Below, piece after piece: positions 1-10,240 of a stretch of DNA of 64,000 nt (the stretch's first letter is position 1; the number at the start of each line of letters is the position of its first letter). The DNA comes from Ophiocordyceps camponoti-saundersi (nom. inval.). Lineage: Eukaryota > Ascomycota > Sordariomycetes > Hypocreales > Ophiocordycipitaceae. The DNA lies in assembly GCA_003339415.1 (NCBI GenBank), contig PDHQ01000013.1, positions 172,793 through 236,792 on the forward strand, written 5' to 3'. A program made the position numbers and the translations under genes. The notes beneath the pieces are model-generated. The model searched no databases, was not told where the DNA came from, and was given only the letters and a program-made list of their open reading frames with translations.

Positions 1-39
1 ATATATATATAAGCACTAGTATACTAGTATATATAGGCA
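1..39. repeat. Left-edge AT-rich repeat flank
   Basis: Short TATA-rich stretch containing ACTAGTATACTAGTATATA. Its reverse complement resembles the sequence just outside the last direct copy of the 160-bp motif (about 11,700-11,745). The inverted repeat therefore probably continues leftwards beyond the window. Confidence 0.4.
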
Positions 40-181
40 CTAGGTAGCGTAAGTCGATTTTATAAAAATTATATATAAAAAGTAATTAAATTCTAGCACG
101 TTCTGCGACCGAAGCCGTGCTTACGGGAGTGCGCCCGAATTCGGCTAGCAGGACTTATAAGGGGGGGTTATAAATCCCCCC
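40..181 (-). repeat. Inverted copy of the 160-bp terminal motif
   Basis: Read on the minus strand, this matches the motif found five times directly at 9.4-11.7 kb. It has an internal G-run/C-run palindrome, then TTATAAGTCCTGC, CCGAATTCGGGCGCACTC, CGTGCTAGAATTTAATTAC and AAAATCGACTTACGCTACC. It is the only inverted copy in the window, so it looks like the left arm of a large inverted structure whose right arm lies at 9.4-15.3 kb. Confidence 0.75.
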
Positions 182-335
182 TTCGGTAGGCATACGGCGG
201 CGGGGGATAGCTATAGCGGGCACGGTAAAGGAAGATAGCTACGGCGGGCACGGTAGAGGGAGATAGCTACGGCGGGCACGGTAAAGGGAGATAGCTATAG
301 CGGGCACGGCAAAGGGAGATAACTACGGCGCGGGG
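182..335. repeat. Minisatellite ATAGCTACGGCGGGCACGG
   Basis: Five to six imperfect units of about 27-30 bp built on GATAGCTACGGCGGGCACGG plus TAAAGGGA. It is the reverse complement of the arrays that separate the motif copies at 9.6-11.5 kb. Unit differences are mostly transitions. Confidence 0.7.
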
Positions 336-1079
336 AATAATAATAATAGATAAGCACCTAGTATATATAGTAAGGAGAGATAATTATAATAAACTTAGTA
401 ATAAGAGATAAGATTTTAATAAAAGGCGGGTAAAAACTTAAATAAAATTTTATTACTCGCTACTTTTCTACCGGCAGCACTTCTCTACTAGCTTTACTTT
501 CGTGCTAGTAGCACTCTTTACTTTGCTACTAGCAGCACTTTCCCGCTAGCAGTACTTTTCTACTACTTTTATTTTACTACTAGTAGTATTTTCCTACCGG
601 TAGCGTATAGCGTCTTTTTAAGATAATATAGTAACGCCGACTATAAGCGAATCCTTAATAGCGGTTAGGTTAGCTAATAAGTTACCGGCCGGCTAGTATA
701 TTTAGTCCGCTAGCGTAGAGAATACGGCCCCTAGGTAATAACTATAATTACTAGGAATATCTAACCGGCTAGGTTTTAAATATCGTAGCCTATTACCTAA
801 GAGAATAGGAGAAAGCCGAGCTAAACCGCCTCTTATTAGAAAAGAAAAGGGATAAGATTTACCTTATTAATAGAATATAAAGAGCTTAAAGATAAGATAT
901 CTGCCCTAGATCTCTATCGAGATAAGACGCGGAAGAAGATAGTAAGATAGCTATCTTTAGTAATATACCGCTATTATATAACTTATACGCTACTAGGATA
1001 CTCTTAAGAATAAGAAGAATACCTTATAAAAGGATTACTAGAAATAGTAATCTCTGCCGGAAAAACTAAATAACTGCTA
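336..1079. other. AT-rich RIP-degraded sequence
   Basis: Low-GC sequence nearly without CpA/TpG. No intact gene is seen. The right-hand part (847-1092) carries a degenerate reading frame, listed separately. Confidence 0.5.
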
Positions 1080-1092
1080 CTAGTAGCACCCT
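847..1092 (+). pseudogene. RIP-degraded coding fragment, unknown function (part 1)
   Basis: One forward frame runs about 80 codons and reads like protein, for example YKELKDKISALDLYRDKT and then YLIKGLLEIVISAGKTK. The few in-frame stops are TAA/TAG at places where CAA/CAG (Gln) would restore the frame, as RIP produces. The family is not recognised. The frame runs on into the minisatellite at 1,080, so it may be an exon of a lost gene or a non-autonomous element's remnant. The coding interpretation is inference. Confidence 0.35.
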
Positions 1093-1800
1093 TTACGTTA
1101 TAATACTCTTTACTCTACTACCGGCAGCACCCTTTATATTACGATACTTTTTACTTTGCTACCGGCAGCACTTTTTACGTTACGATACTCTTTACTCTAC
1201 TACCGGCAGCACTTTCCTACCGGCGGCACTCTTAACTCTGCTACTAGTAGCACTTTTTATATTACGATACTCTTCACTCTACTACCGGCAGCACTTTCCT
1301 ACCGGCGGCACTCTTAACTCTACTACCGGTAGCACTCTTTACCTTATAATACTCTTCACTCTACTACCGGTAGCACTTTCTTACTAGCGGCACTCTTAAC
1401 TTTACTACTAGTAGCACCCTTTATATTACGATACTCTTTACTTTACTGCTAGTAGCACTCTTTACGTTACGATACTCTTTACTCTGCTACTAGCAGCACT
1501 TTCCTACCGGCGGCACTTTTTACTCTACTACCGGCAGCACTCTTTACCTTATAATACTCTTCACTCTGCTACCGGCAGCACTCTTTACGTTACGATACTC
1601 TTAACTCTGCTACTAATAGTACTCTTTACCTTATAATACTCTTTACTCTGCTACCGGCAGCACTTTCCTACCGGCGGCACTCTTTACTCTACTACCGATA
1701 AGAAGGTCGGCACTCTTTACTCTTTTACTAGCAGTACTCTTCGCTTTATAATATTCTTTACTCTACTACCGGTAGCACTTACTTACCGGCGGCACTCTTT
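1080..1800. repeat. Minisatellite CACTCTTTACTCTACTACCGG, block 1
   Basis: Many diverged units combine CACTCTTTACTCTACTACCGG, CAGCACTTTCCTACCGGCGG and a spacer ATTACGATA. Unit size varies (roughly 20, 40 and 60 bp). Nearly all differences are C/T or G/A transitions, so the array was probably homogeneous before RIP. Confidence 0.75.
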
Positions 1801-1802
1801 AC

Positions 1803-2095
1803 TTTTTAAGCGAAGCTAAAGAATATCGCGAAAAAGTCTTTACTAGAAATATTCTACGCTATCGTCGAAAACCTAGTAAATACGGATTATCTAGCTACGC
1901 CGAATACGGAGCTAGAAAGCCTAATTAACTTTAATAATAACGATTAGGCTATATATTAGAATATCTTCGAAGTAAAACCGGGCGTCTATATCTCTAACGC
2001 GAGTTCGAAGGCCTAAGTTAGCTAGCTTAAGTAAAAAAATTAGTTTTTTACCTATAAATATTAGATTTTATACTTAAGTAAATCGAATCCCCCGT
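1803..2095 (+). pseudogene. RIP-degraded coding fragment, unknown function (part 2)
   Basis: A second degenerate frame of about 95 codons lies between two minisatellite blocks. It reads IFYAIVENLVNTDYLATPN, then NIFEVKPGVYISNASSKA, with in-frame TAA/TAG codons that fit former CAA/CAG. No family is recognised. It may belong with the 847-1,092 fragment as another exon of the same lost gene or element. Long coherent amino-acid composition with only Gln-type stops is the evidence; homology is untested. Confidence 0.4.
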
Positions 2096-2099
2096 AATA

Positions 2100-3060
2100 A
2101 AATACTCTTTACTTTACTACTAGTAGTACTTACTTACTAGCGGCACTCTTTACTTTACTCTTAGTAGTAGAGTACTTCGCTAGAAACTAGCTAGCTTCCC
2201 TCTTCTACTACCTTTACTCTTAGTATTTTCTTACCGGCGGCACTCTTTACTCTACTCCTAGTAGTAGAGTATTTCGCTAGAAACTAGCTAGCTTCCCTCT
2301 TCTACTACCTTTACTCTTAGTATTTTCCTGCCGGCGGCACTCTTTACTTTACTTCTAGTAGTAGAGTACTTTGCTAGAAACTAGCTAGCTTCCCTCTTCT
2401 ATTACCTTTACTCTTAGCACTTTCTTACCGGCGGCACTCTTTACTCTGCTCCTAGTAGTAGAGTACTTCGCTAGAAACTAGCTAGCTTCCCTCTTCTACT
2501 ACCTTTACTCTTAGCACTTTCCTACCGGCGGCACTTTTTACTCTTTTACTAGTAGTACTCTTTACTTTACGGCACTTTTTACTCTGCTACCGGTAAAAAG
2601 GTTAGCACTCTTTACTCTACTGCCGATAAGAAGGTCGGCATTTTTTACTCTCTTACTAATAGCACTCTTTACTTTACTACCGGTAGTACTTTCCTACTAG
2701 CGGCACTTTTTACTTTACTACTAGCAGCACTTTCCTACTAGCGGTACTCTTTACTCTCTTACTAGTAGCACTCTTTACTTTATAGCACTCTTTACTCTAC
2801 TGCCGGTAGGAAGGTTAGCACTTTTTACTCTACTACTAATAGGAAGGTCGGCACTCTTTACTCTCTTACTAATAGCACTCTTTACTCTGCTACTAGTAGC
2901 ATTTACTTACTAGCGGCACTCTTTACTTTACTACCGGTAGCACTCTTTACTTTGCGGCACTCTTTACTCTACTACCGGCTTTACTTTTCTACCGGCAGTA
3001 TTTTCCTACTACCTTTACTCTTCTTCTACCTTTACTTTACTACTAGTAGCACTCTTAGAT
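2100..3060. repeat. Minisatellite CACTCTTTACTCTACTACCGG, block 2
   Basis: Continuation of the 1.08-1.80 kb array. It includes a longer higher-order unit with TAGTAGTAGAGTACTTCGC and CTAGAAACTAGCTAGCTTCC, repeated about four times between 2,155 and 2,530. Differences are again mostly transitions. Confidence 0.75.
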
Positions 3061-3284
3061 TACTAGCTTCCCTTTTCTCTTACTAGCTAAGTTCCCCGAT
3101 AAGGAATTCTATAAAATATATAGGATCTTATTCCGATTTATATATTATAGATAAGAATAAAATAGTAAAAGTTAATTTTAATAAATTTAATAGAAAGCGG
3201 TAGATAAAAAGTAAGTTTAATAAAGCTTTTAATAAAAGGTAGTAGGAAACTAGCGGTAGGAAACTTTATAGTTATATATATATA

Positions 3285-3530
3285 TATATATTACTCGCTA
3301 TCTCTCTGCTTCCTCGCTATCTTTTTACTTCCTCGCTATCTCTCTACTTCCTCGCTATCTTTTTACTTCCTCGCTATCTCTACTTCCTCGCTATCTCTCT
3401 ACTTCCTCGCTATCTTTACTTCCTCGCTATCTCTTTACTTCCTCGCTATCTCTACTTCCTCGCTATCTCTTTACTTCCTCGCTATCTCTACTTCCTCGCT
3501 ATCTCTACTTCCTCGCTATCTCTACCTCTT
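3285..3530. repeat. Tandem repeat CTTCCTCGCTATCTCT
   Basis: About a dozen units of 16-21 bp, CTTCCTCGCTATCTCTCTA with variable CT/TT spacers, preceded by a short (TA)n run. Confidence 0.85.
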
Positions 3531-3660
3531 TCCCTCTTTCCCTCTTTCCCTCTTTCCCTCTTTCCCTCTTTCCCTCTTTCCCTCTTTCCCTTTTTCCCTC
3601 TTTCCCTCTTTCTATCTTTCTATCTTTCCCTCTTTCTATCTTTCCCTCTTTCCTTCTTTC
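3531..3660. repeat. Microsatellite (CCCTCTTT)n
   Basis: About sixteen copies of the octamer CCCTCTTT, the last few changed to CTATCTTT. A pure polypyrimidine tract on the plus strand. Confidence 0.9.
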
Positions 3661-3689
3661 TAATATAAACTTAACTACTAAAGAGTTTA

Positions 3690-5300
3690 ACGGTATTCCT
3701 AACTTTCTACTATTACCTCTATTTCCTTTTTTTAATACGGCTTTTATTTTTATTTAAGATTTCGCTTAGGAAAACGGTATTACTCTTATTAAGTATAAGC
3801 TTAGTTAGAAGCGTAAATTTTATAGATAGCTTCTTATAATATCTTATAATTTAGCTTATAATTATAGCTAATCCCGCCTATCTTAAAATACTAGTCTCCG
3901 CTAAGTCTTAACTTAGAAACTCGATTACCTTTTTAAGCTTCGAATCGCTATACGGAAAAATACTAAGTTAAAATAAACTTATTAGGTAGTAGATAGTCGT
4001 TATAACTATCTATAATCTATTTATCCCTCCGCCTATAATATCTATCGCTAATAATTACCTAAGTAGTAAGAACTCGAAAAGTCTTTATCGAAATATAAGG
4101 CTCTCTTAGCTTAAGAGCTAGATAATATCTTTCGAGACTAATCTAACGATAAATACTCTTTCTTTCGCAAATCTAATATCTATAACGATAAATAAAAGAT
4201 TTACCGTAAAGCGCTTAATAGTCTAACCTCGATATAGGCCTTTCTCTCCTACTTTTAATAAGATAAACTTAAGTACTTTATTAAGCTAGATAGGGAAATA
4301 AAAGTTATAGCGGCGATATAGACGTACTTTTAGTATAAGGATATATAGAAGTAGTATTTAGAAGTTTTTAGGATAGACTATACTTATAAGATAAATCGGT
4401 ATAATAATACTTCGATTTTTTTTCTTAAAAATACTAATAAGAAATAGGTTTAGAATACTATTTTTCTAGGTTACGGCCCTTATAAAGTATAAATCTTTAG
4501 TAAATATTACGTAGGGGCTTATAATAAATAAGAGGGAAGAGGTATATAATTAGCTTTATAAGCGCCTCGAGGAACTTCGTTATTAGATTAACGCTAAATA
4601 TCCTAATATAATAATTACGGATAAGGAGGTCGCCCTTAAGAATACTATTATAAAAGTATTCCCTAATATATAATAATAGCTATACCTTTTCTATATTAAC
4701 GCGAACGTTAATATTATAAAAATATTCCCTAATATATAATAATAGCTATACCTTTTCTATATTAACGCGAATATTAAGGCGTAGATTAATAAGCACTTTA
4801 ATCGTAACGATAAAGAAAACGAAGCCGAGGAGGGCTAAGCTAAGGGGTAAGCCGGGGACTAAGCTAAGGACTAAGCCGAGGACTAAGCTAAGGAGAGCAC
4901 CTAAGCCCCGAATATAACCGACCTAAATACCTATAAAGGTATATTAGCAGCGTAGAAAAAGGTTATATATACTCCCTCTAAGGTAGACTTTAAGACTTCT
5001 TAGCGGGAATTTAATAAAATATACGGAAAATAATATCCGTTAATTCTTACTTATATCTTAAAAAAGTATATACCTTAGCGACGGTAATAAGCTATTTACT
5101 TTATATCTAACTATAGGAACTATAATTAGACGATAAATAGCCCGATAAAGTCTTCCTATAAGAACGTTAAGTCCTATCTTCTTACTAGCACTAGGGACCT
5201 CTACTACCTATACTTAATACTCTTATAGATAATCGCTAATAAAAAGTAGGAGTATAAGGAGGTAGCTGCCCGTAAAGAGATAAGGTAACGTTAGGTATAT
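3690..5300 (+). pseudogene. RIP-killed Mutator-like (MULE) transposase
   Basis: Three stretches in the forward direction read as a MULE/FAR1-type transposase. The N-terminal part (about 3,715-3,850) gives DFA-ENGITLIKYKLS-KRKF, like the FAR1 DNA-binding start. The core (about 4,560-4,700) gives AKYPNIIITDKEVALKN, then IKVFPNI, three stops, and LYLFYINANV, the MULE catalytic-core pattern. The C-terminal part (5,105-5,285) gives KNVKSYLLTSTRDLYYLY and IANKK-EYKEVAARKEIR. The three core stops are TAA TAA TAG, as expected from CAA CAA CAG by C-to-T mutation. The gene is dead: it has many stops and an internal duplication. Family assignment is from remembered domain patterns; extent is approximate. 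Confidence 0.7.
4645..4778. repeat. 66-bp tandem duplication inside the fossil MULE
   Basis: Two adjacent copies of a segment beginning ATTATAAAAGTATTCCCTAA and ending TATATTAACGCGAA. They differ by a few transitions. The second copy repeats the VFPNI-to-INAN part of the transposase core. Confidence 0.85.
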
Positions 5301-6135
5301 CTTAGTAGACGCTAGCTAGGTAAGATCCCTCTTATAAAAGTAACGTAACTTTACTAATACCTTATAAGGAGAATTACCTTCTAAGATCTCCTATATAGCG
5401 ATTAATCTTCTTACCTGTCGGCACCGCCTTACCGAAGTAGTATTATCTACGCTAAATCGCGAGCCTATTCTATAGCTATAATATACTAGCCGGTTTATAT
5501 AATAATATAAGCTACCTTACTTTTATATTATAAAGTAACGGCTACGGGCTAGGTAATAGTTTAGCAAGGAAGAGTATTATCTACGCTAATAGCTAACCAC
5601 GCCCTTAGTAATACTTACTCGTAAATATTATTAGAATAACTTACTAATTTATTCCTTAGGATTTAGATAAGCTACTATTACGGATTTAAGACCCTAATAT
5701 TATCGTTAGTTTTCGTAGCCGGCGTAGAGTCCCCTAGAATACGCCGATACTAGTGCTTTTTAGTCTCTAGCCCTCTCGCCTTAATTAAAATAGCTAGCCT
5801 CCCTTAAACTTATAGTAAAGCTAAAGCTAGAGGAGCTAGAGCCGGCGGGGTTATTAATAAAGCTAGAGCTAGAGGGGTAATAAAGGGCAGCGTTAATTAG
5901 GTAGCTTATCGCACGTAAGCTCGAGGTATTTTCTATAAAGCGTACGGCGAGTTATTTCGAGAGGTAAGGTTCTTATAATAGGGGTAAGAGGGAGAGGGCA
6001 TAGATATAGAAAAGGGAGAGGAGAGGCGTCTTTAATAGGAGGAATAGCGGAGGGTATTCTATTACTATAATAGCAAACGCCTATTATAGCGCTATCCTCG
6101 GAGAGATAATAAGGTAAGTTTAAATCGTTTTCGTA
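5301..6135. other. AT-rich degraded sequence downstream of the MULE
   Basis: RIP-degraded sequence with GC-richer patches (AGCTAGAGGAGCTAGAGCC and similar near 5,820-5,880). It may hold the transposase C-terminus or the element interior. No reading frame could be followed with confidence. Confidence 0.35.
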
Positions 6136-6139
6136 GGAA

Positions 6140-6680
6140 TAATAGTAACCTCTTTAGGTAAGATTTTATAATAAAAGATATAAGGATATATACTATACTT
6201 ATTACTCTCTCCTACCTCTTACTTTATAACGAAGTATACCTAAGGATATATACTATACTTACTACTCTATAACGAAATATACTTAAGGATATATACTATA
6301 CTTACTACTCTCTCCTACCTCCTACTCTATAACGAAGTATACCTAAAGATATATACTATACCTATTACTCTATAACGAAGTATACCTAAGGATATATACT
6401 ATACCTATTACTCTCTCTTACCTCCTACTCTATAACGAAGTATACTTAAGGATATATACTATACCTATTACTCTATAACGAAGTATACCTAAGGATATAT
6501 ACTATACTTACTACTCTCTCCTACCTCCTACTTTATAATAAAGTATACCTAAGGATATATACTATACTTATTACTCTATAACGAAGTATACCTAAGGATA
6601 TATACTATACCTACTACTTTATAACGAAGTATACTTAAGGATATATACTATACTTACTACTCTCTCCTACCTATTACTCT
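6140..6680. repeat. Tandem repeat AAGGATATATACTATAC
   Basis: About ten units built on CGAAGTATACCTAAGGATAT plus ATACTATACTTACTACTC. Short units (about 44 bp) alternate with longer ones carrying TCTCCTACCTCCTACTC. Differences are transitions. Confidence 0.85.
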
Positions 6681-6810
6681 GCCTACTATTATAATAATAA
6701 ATCTCTTAAATATTTCTTAATTAAGTATATTTATATATAGTTAAGGTTTTATATAATATACTTAAAAGGTTAATTTTAAAATAACCTATTTATTAAGGAG
6801 TTTTAAAAGC

Positions 6811-7275
6811 TTAGTATATTTTATAGCACGCCTCGCCCTCTAGCCTATCCCTAAGTAGCTTATAGTAACCTATAAGATAGGGGGAGGTTTAAGAGCTTAG
6901 TATACTTTATAGCACGCCTCGCCCCCTAGCTTATCCCTAAGTAGCTTATAGTAACTTATAAGATAGGGGGAGGTTTAAGAGCTTAGTATACTTTATAGTA
7001 CGCCTCGCCCCCTAGCCTATCCCTAAGTAGCCTATAGTAACCTATAAGATAGGGGGAGGTTTAAGAGCTTAGTATACTTTATAGCACGCCTCGCCCCTTA
7101 GCTTATCCCTAAGTAGCTTATAGTAACTTATAAGATAGGGGGAGGTTTAAGAGCTTAGTATACTTTATAGTACGCCTCGCCCCCTAGCCTATCCCTAAGT
7201 AGCTTATAGTAACTTATAAGATAGGGGGAGGTTTAAGAGCTTAGTATACTTTATAGCACGCCTCGCCCCCTAGCC
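6811..7275. repeat. 86-bp tandem repeat, five full units plus a partial
   Basis: The marker TTAGTATA occurs at 6,811, 6,897, 6,983, 7,069, 7,155 and 7,241, an exact 86-bp spacing. Each unit contains TTTATAGCACGCCTCGCCCC, CCTATCCCTAAGTAGC and GATAGGGGGAGGTTTAAGAG. Confidence 0.95.
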
Positions 7276-8125
7276 TAGTCTATATAATCTATCTATATTA
7301 TATACCCCTTACTCTACTAAGGATTTCGGGGAGTTAATCTTATAGGGCCTTAGATAAAAATAGTAGTACTTAGTTAACTATATTTTATTTCTACCTACTA
7401 TTAATTAAAGAATAGCCTAAAAAGTTATTATCTTAAGCTAAAAAAGGGCTATAAGCTTACCCTCTTAAGCTAGGAAAGGCCTAAATAGTTTACGCTTTTA
7501 TAGATCTAAGAGGTATATTAGTAAGCATAGCTTCTTACACTACTCCTAAAGAGTAAGAGAAGGGTTACTCCGTGCCGCCTTCGCTATTACGGCGTCGGTA
7601 GCTCGCGGTTACCTCCTATTATAACTATAGTATATAGAATAGCCCTTATCCTACTATAAATAGAAGCTAGGCTATTAATATATAGGGTAAGGGTTACTTA
7701 TAGCCGCGGTTTTAGGCTAGCTCTAAGCACTATTAGAGTACTTTACGGGAGGCTTAGAGTAGCGCAAATTACCGTTATCTACGCTAAGTATACCGAGAGC
7801 CGGAGCCTGCGAGGTTTATTCCGAACGGGATAACGGGCGTAGTTTAAATATAAGATAGGTGCGGCGAGGCCGTAAGAGGGGGGCGACGCCTAGCTTAGGC
7901 CCCTAAGGGGCACTTGCCCTACGCTAGCTACCCCCTTTTATATTATTATATATAGAATAGTTACGGTAAGACCGTAAGAGGGGAGCGACGCCTAGCTTAG
8001 GCCTCCCTAAGTAAGGCACTTACCTTACGCTAGCCGCCCCCTCTTAAAATACCTATAAAGAAAGTTTAGGCGTGCTTATATAGGGCTAGTATCTACTATA
8101 AAACGTTTTAGTGCGACTAAATTAT
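7276..8125. other. AT-rich sequence with a duplicated GC-richer block
   Basis: No gene seen. A segment of about 80-100 bp with GGGCGACGCCTAGCTTAGGC and CACTTGCCCTACGCTAGC at about 7,870-7,935 recurs, diverged, at about 7,967-8,043, so a tandem duplication is present. Confidence 0.5.
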
Positions 8126-8815
8126 ATAAGATTTATAGAACGCTAATACCTATAATAAAATAACTTTAGAAATATTAAGGGGATTAGAGTTAGGAAGCGT
8201 AGTATTTTAAATTAGTTATTTCGACTTATCCTAGTCCTTTACCCCGAAAATACTTAAGTAGTGCTTATATAAAAGATAACGTTACTAGGAATCTTTTACC
8301 CTCTTGCTTATTATAGTATACTTTATATTACTAATAGATATATTATTATATAGTAATAAGATTTATAGAATAATAATACTTATAATAAAGTAACTTTAGA
8401 AGTATTTAGGGGATTAGAGTTAGGAAGCGTAATATTTTAAATTAGTTATTTCGACTTATCCTAATCCTTTACCCCGAAAATACTTAAGTAGTGCTTATAT
8501 AAAAGATAACGTTACTAGGAATCTTTTACCCTCTTGCCTACTATAGTATATTTTATATCGCTAATAGATATATTATTATATAGTAATAAGATTTATAGAA
8601 TAATAATACCTATAATAAAGTAACTTTAGAAGTATTTAGGGGATTAGAGTTAGGAAACGTAGTACTTTAAATTAGTTATTTTAACTCGTCCTAATCTTTC
8701 ACCCCGAAAATACTTAAGTAATACTTATATAAAGGATAACGTTACTAGGAATCTTTTACCCTCTTACTTACTATAATATACTTTATATCGCTAATAGATA
8801 TATTATTATATAGTA
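8126..8815. repeat. 230-bp tandem repeat, three units
   Basis: The marker ATAAGATTTATAGAA occurs at 8,126, 8,356 and 8,586. Each unit carries GGGGATTAGAGTTAGGAA, TTACCCCGAAAATACTTAAG and ACGTTACTAGGAATC. A partial fourth copy of the unit end follows to about 8,875. Differences are transitions. Confidence 0.95.
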
Positions 8816-8964
8816 AAGCCCTCTTAATTATTATAATATACTTTATATTACTAATAGATATATTATTATATATAAAATATTTTAAAAAACTAAGAGTTAC
8901 TACTTACTGCTTATAGTATTTATAATACTTAAATATAGGGTAGCTTAAGTAAACTCTGCTATTT

Positions 8965-9062
8965 AATTAACCTACTACCTACTGCTTACTGCCTATTACT
9001 TACTGCCCACTGCCTACTGCCCACTACCTACTGCCTACTGCTTACTGCCCACTGCCTACTAT
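8965..9062. repeat. Short tandem repeat CTACTGC
   Basis: About fourteen copies of a 7-bp unit, CTACTGC with CTTACTGC and CCACTGC variants. Confidence 0.85.
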
Positions 9063-9165
9063 ATTAATAATACGCTTAGCACGTGAATCTTAATCGTATA
9101 TTACTAGCAAGATACTACGTATATAGCTTAGTAATATAGAGTAACTTTAATTAAACTTTAGAGCA

Positions 9166-9385
9166 CTTAGTACCTTAATCTGCTTACTGCTTACGGTATC
9201 TTCGGTATACTTAGTACCTTAATCTGCTTACTGCCTACGGTATCTTCGGTATACTTAGCACCTTAATCGGCCTACTACTTATAGTATCTTCGGTATACTT
9301 AGCACCTTAATTAGCCCACTGCCTACGGTATCTTCGGTATACTTAGCACCTTAATTAGCTTACTACTTACGGTATACTTATACTA
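9166..9385. repeat. 44-bp tandem repeat
   Basis: The marker CTTAG[TC]ACCTTAAT recurs at 9,166, 9,210, 9,254, 9,298 and 9,342, an exact 44-bp period. Units contain ACGGTATCTTCGGTATAC. Confidence 0.92.
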
Positions 9386-9428
9386 TACCCGCTATAGCTA
9401 TTTTCTACCACCGTATGCTTGCTATTAT

Positions 9429-9587
9429 AAGGGGGGATTTATAACCCCCCCTTATAAATCCTAGGAGGCTAATTCGAGCGCACTCCCGTAAGTAAGGCTT
9501 CGGTGGTAAAACGTGCTATAAATTAATTACTTTTTATATATAATTTTTATAAAATCGACTTACGCTACTTAGTGCCTATATATACCT
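9429..9587 (+). repeat. 160-bp terminal motif, direct copy A
   Basis: Starts with a G6/C7 palindrome followed by CTTATAAATCCTAGGAGGC, then GCGCACTCCCGTAAG, AACGTGCTATAAATTAATTA and AAAATCGACTTACGCTAC. It is the reverse complement of the copy at 40-181. Confidence 0.85.
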
Positions 9588-9599
9588 ATGCCCGGTTAT

Positions 9600-9735
9600 C
9601 TCTCGCCGTTATGCCCGCCGCAGCTATCTCCTATTACCGTGCCCGCCGCAGCTATCTCCCGCTACTATACCCGCTATAATTATCTCCTACTACTATATGC
9701 CCCGCGCCGTAGTTATCTCCTACTACTATATGCCC
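9600..9735. repeat. Minisatellite GCCCGCCGTAGCTATCTCC
   Basis: Units of about 27 bp built on GCCCGCCGCAGCTATCTCC and TACTACTAT. It separates motif copies A and B and is the reverse complement of 182-335. Confidence 0.75.
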
Positions 9736-9738
9736 GCT

Positions 9739-9897
9739 AAAGGGGGGATCTATAGACCCCCCCCTTATAAGTCCTGCCGGCCGAATTCGGGCGCACTCTC
9801 GTAAGTATAGCTTAGTTATAGAACGTGCTAGAATTTAATCACTTTTTATATATAATTTTTATAAAATTAACTTACGCTACCTATTACCTATATATGC
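9739..9897 (+). repeat. 160-bp terminal motif, direct copy B
   Basis: Same order of elements as copy A: GGGGGGATCTATAGACCCCC, TTATAAGTCCTGCCGGCC, GAACGTGCTAGAATTTAATC, AAAATTAACTTACGCTACC. Confidence 0.85.
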
Positions 9898-10083
9898 TAC
9901 GCGCCGTAGTTATCTTCTTCCCCTATATGCCCGCTATAGTTCCCGCCGCCGTGCCCGCTATAGGTATCTTCTTCCCCTATATACCCGCCGTAGTTATCTT
10001 CTTCTCCTATATACCCGCTATAGTTATTTTCTTCTCCCGTATGCTACCCGCCGTAGTAGTCTCCTACCCCTATATACCCGCCG
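9898..10083. repeat. Minisatellite between motif copies B and C
   Basis: Units of CCCGCCGTAGTTATCTTCTT and CCCCTATATA. The open frame across it is a by-product of the repeat. Confidence 0.7.
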
Positions 10084-10240
10084 AAGGGGGGATCTATAGA
10101 CCCCCCCCTTATAAGTCCTGCTAGCCGAATTCGGGCGTACTCTTATAAGCATAGCTCGGTTATAAAACGTGCTAGAATTTAATTACTTTTTATATATATT
10201 TTTCGTAAAATCGACTTACGCTACCTATTACCTATATATA
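10084..10240 (+). repeat. 160-bp terminal motif, direct copy C
   Basis: Contains GGGGGGATCTATAGACCCCC, AAGTCCTGCTAGCCGAATTC, AACGTGCTAGAATTTAATTA and AAAATCGACTTACGCTACC. Confidence 0.85.

Noticed and set aside
1..400. Chromosome end/telomere at the left edge
   Set aside because: No TTAGGG array is present and the inverted-repeat similarity continues to base 1, so the window is cut inside a repeat.
1080..9385. Regularly spaced repeats considered as a CRISPR array
   Set aside because: Eukaryotic context, repeats are contiguous or have spacers that are themselves repeats, and unit differences are RIP-type transitions.
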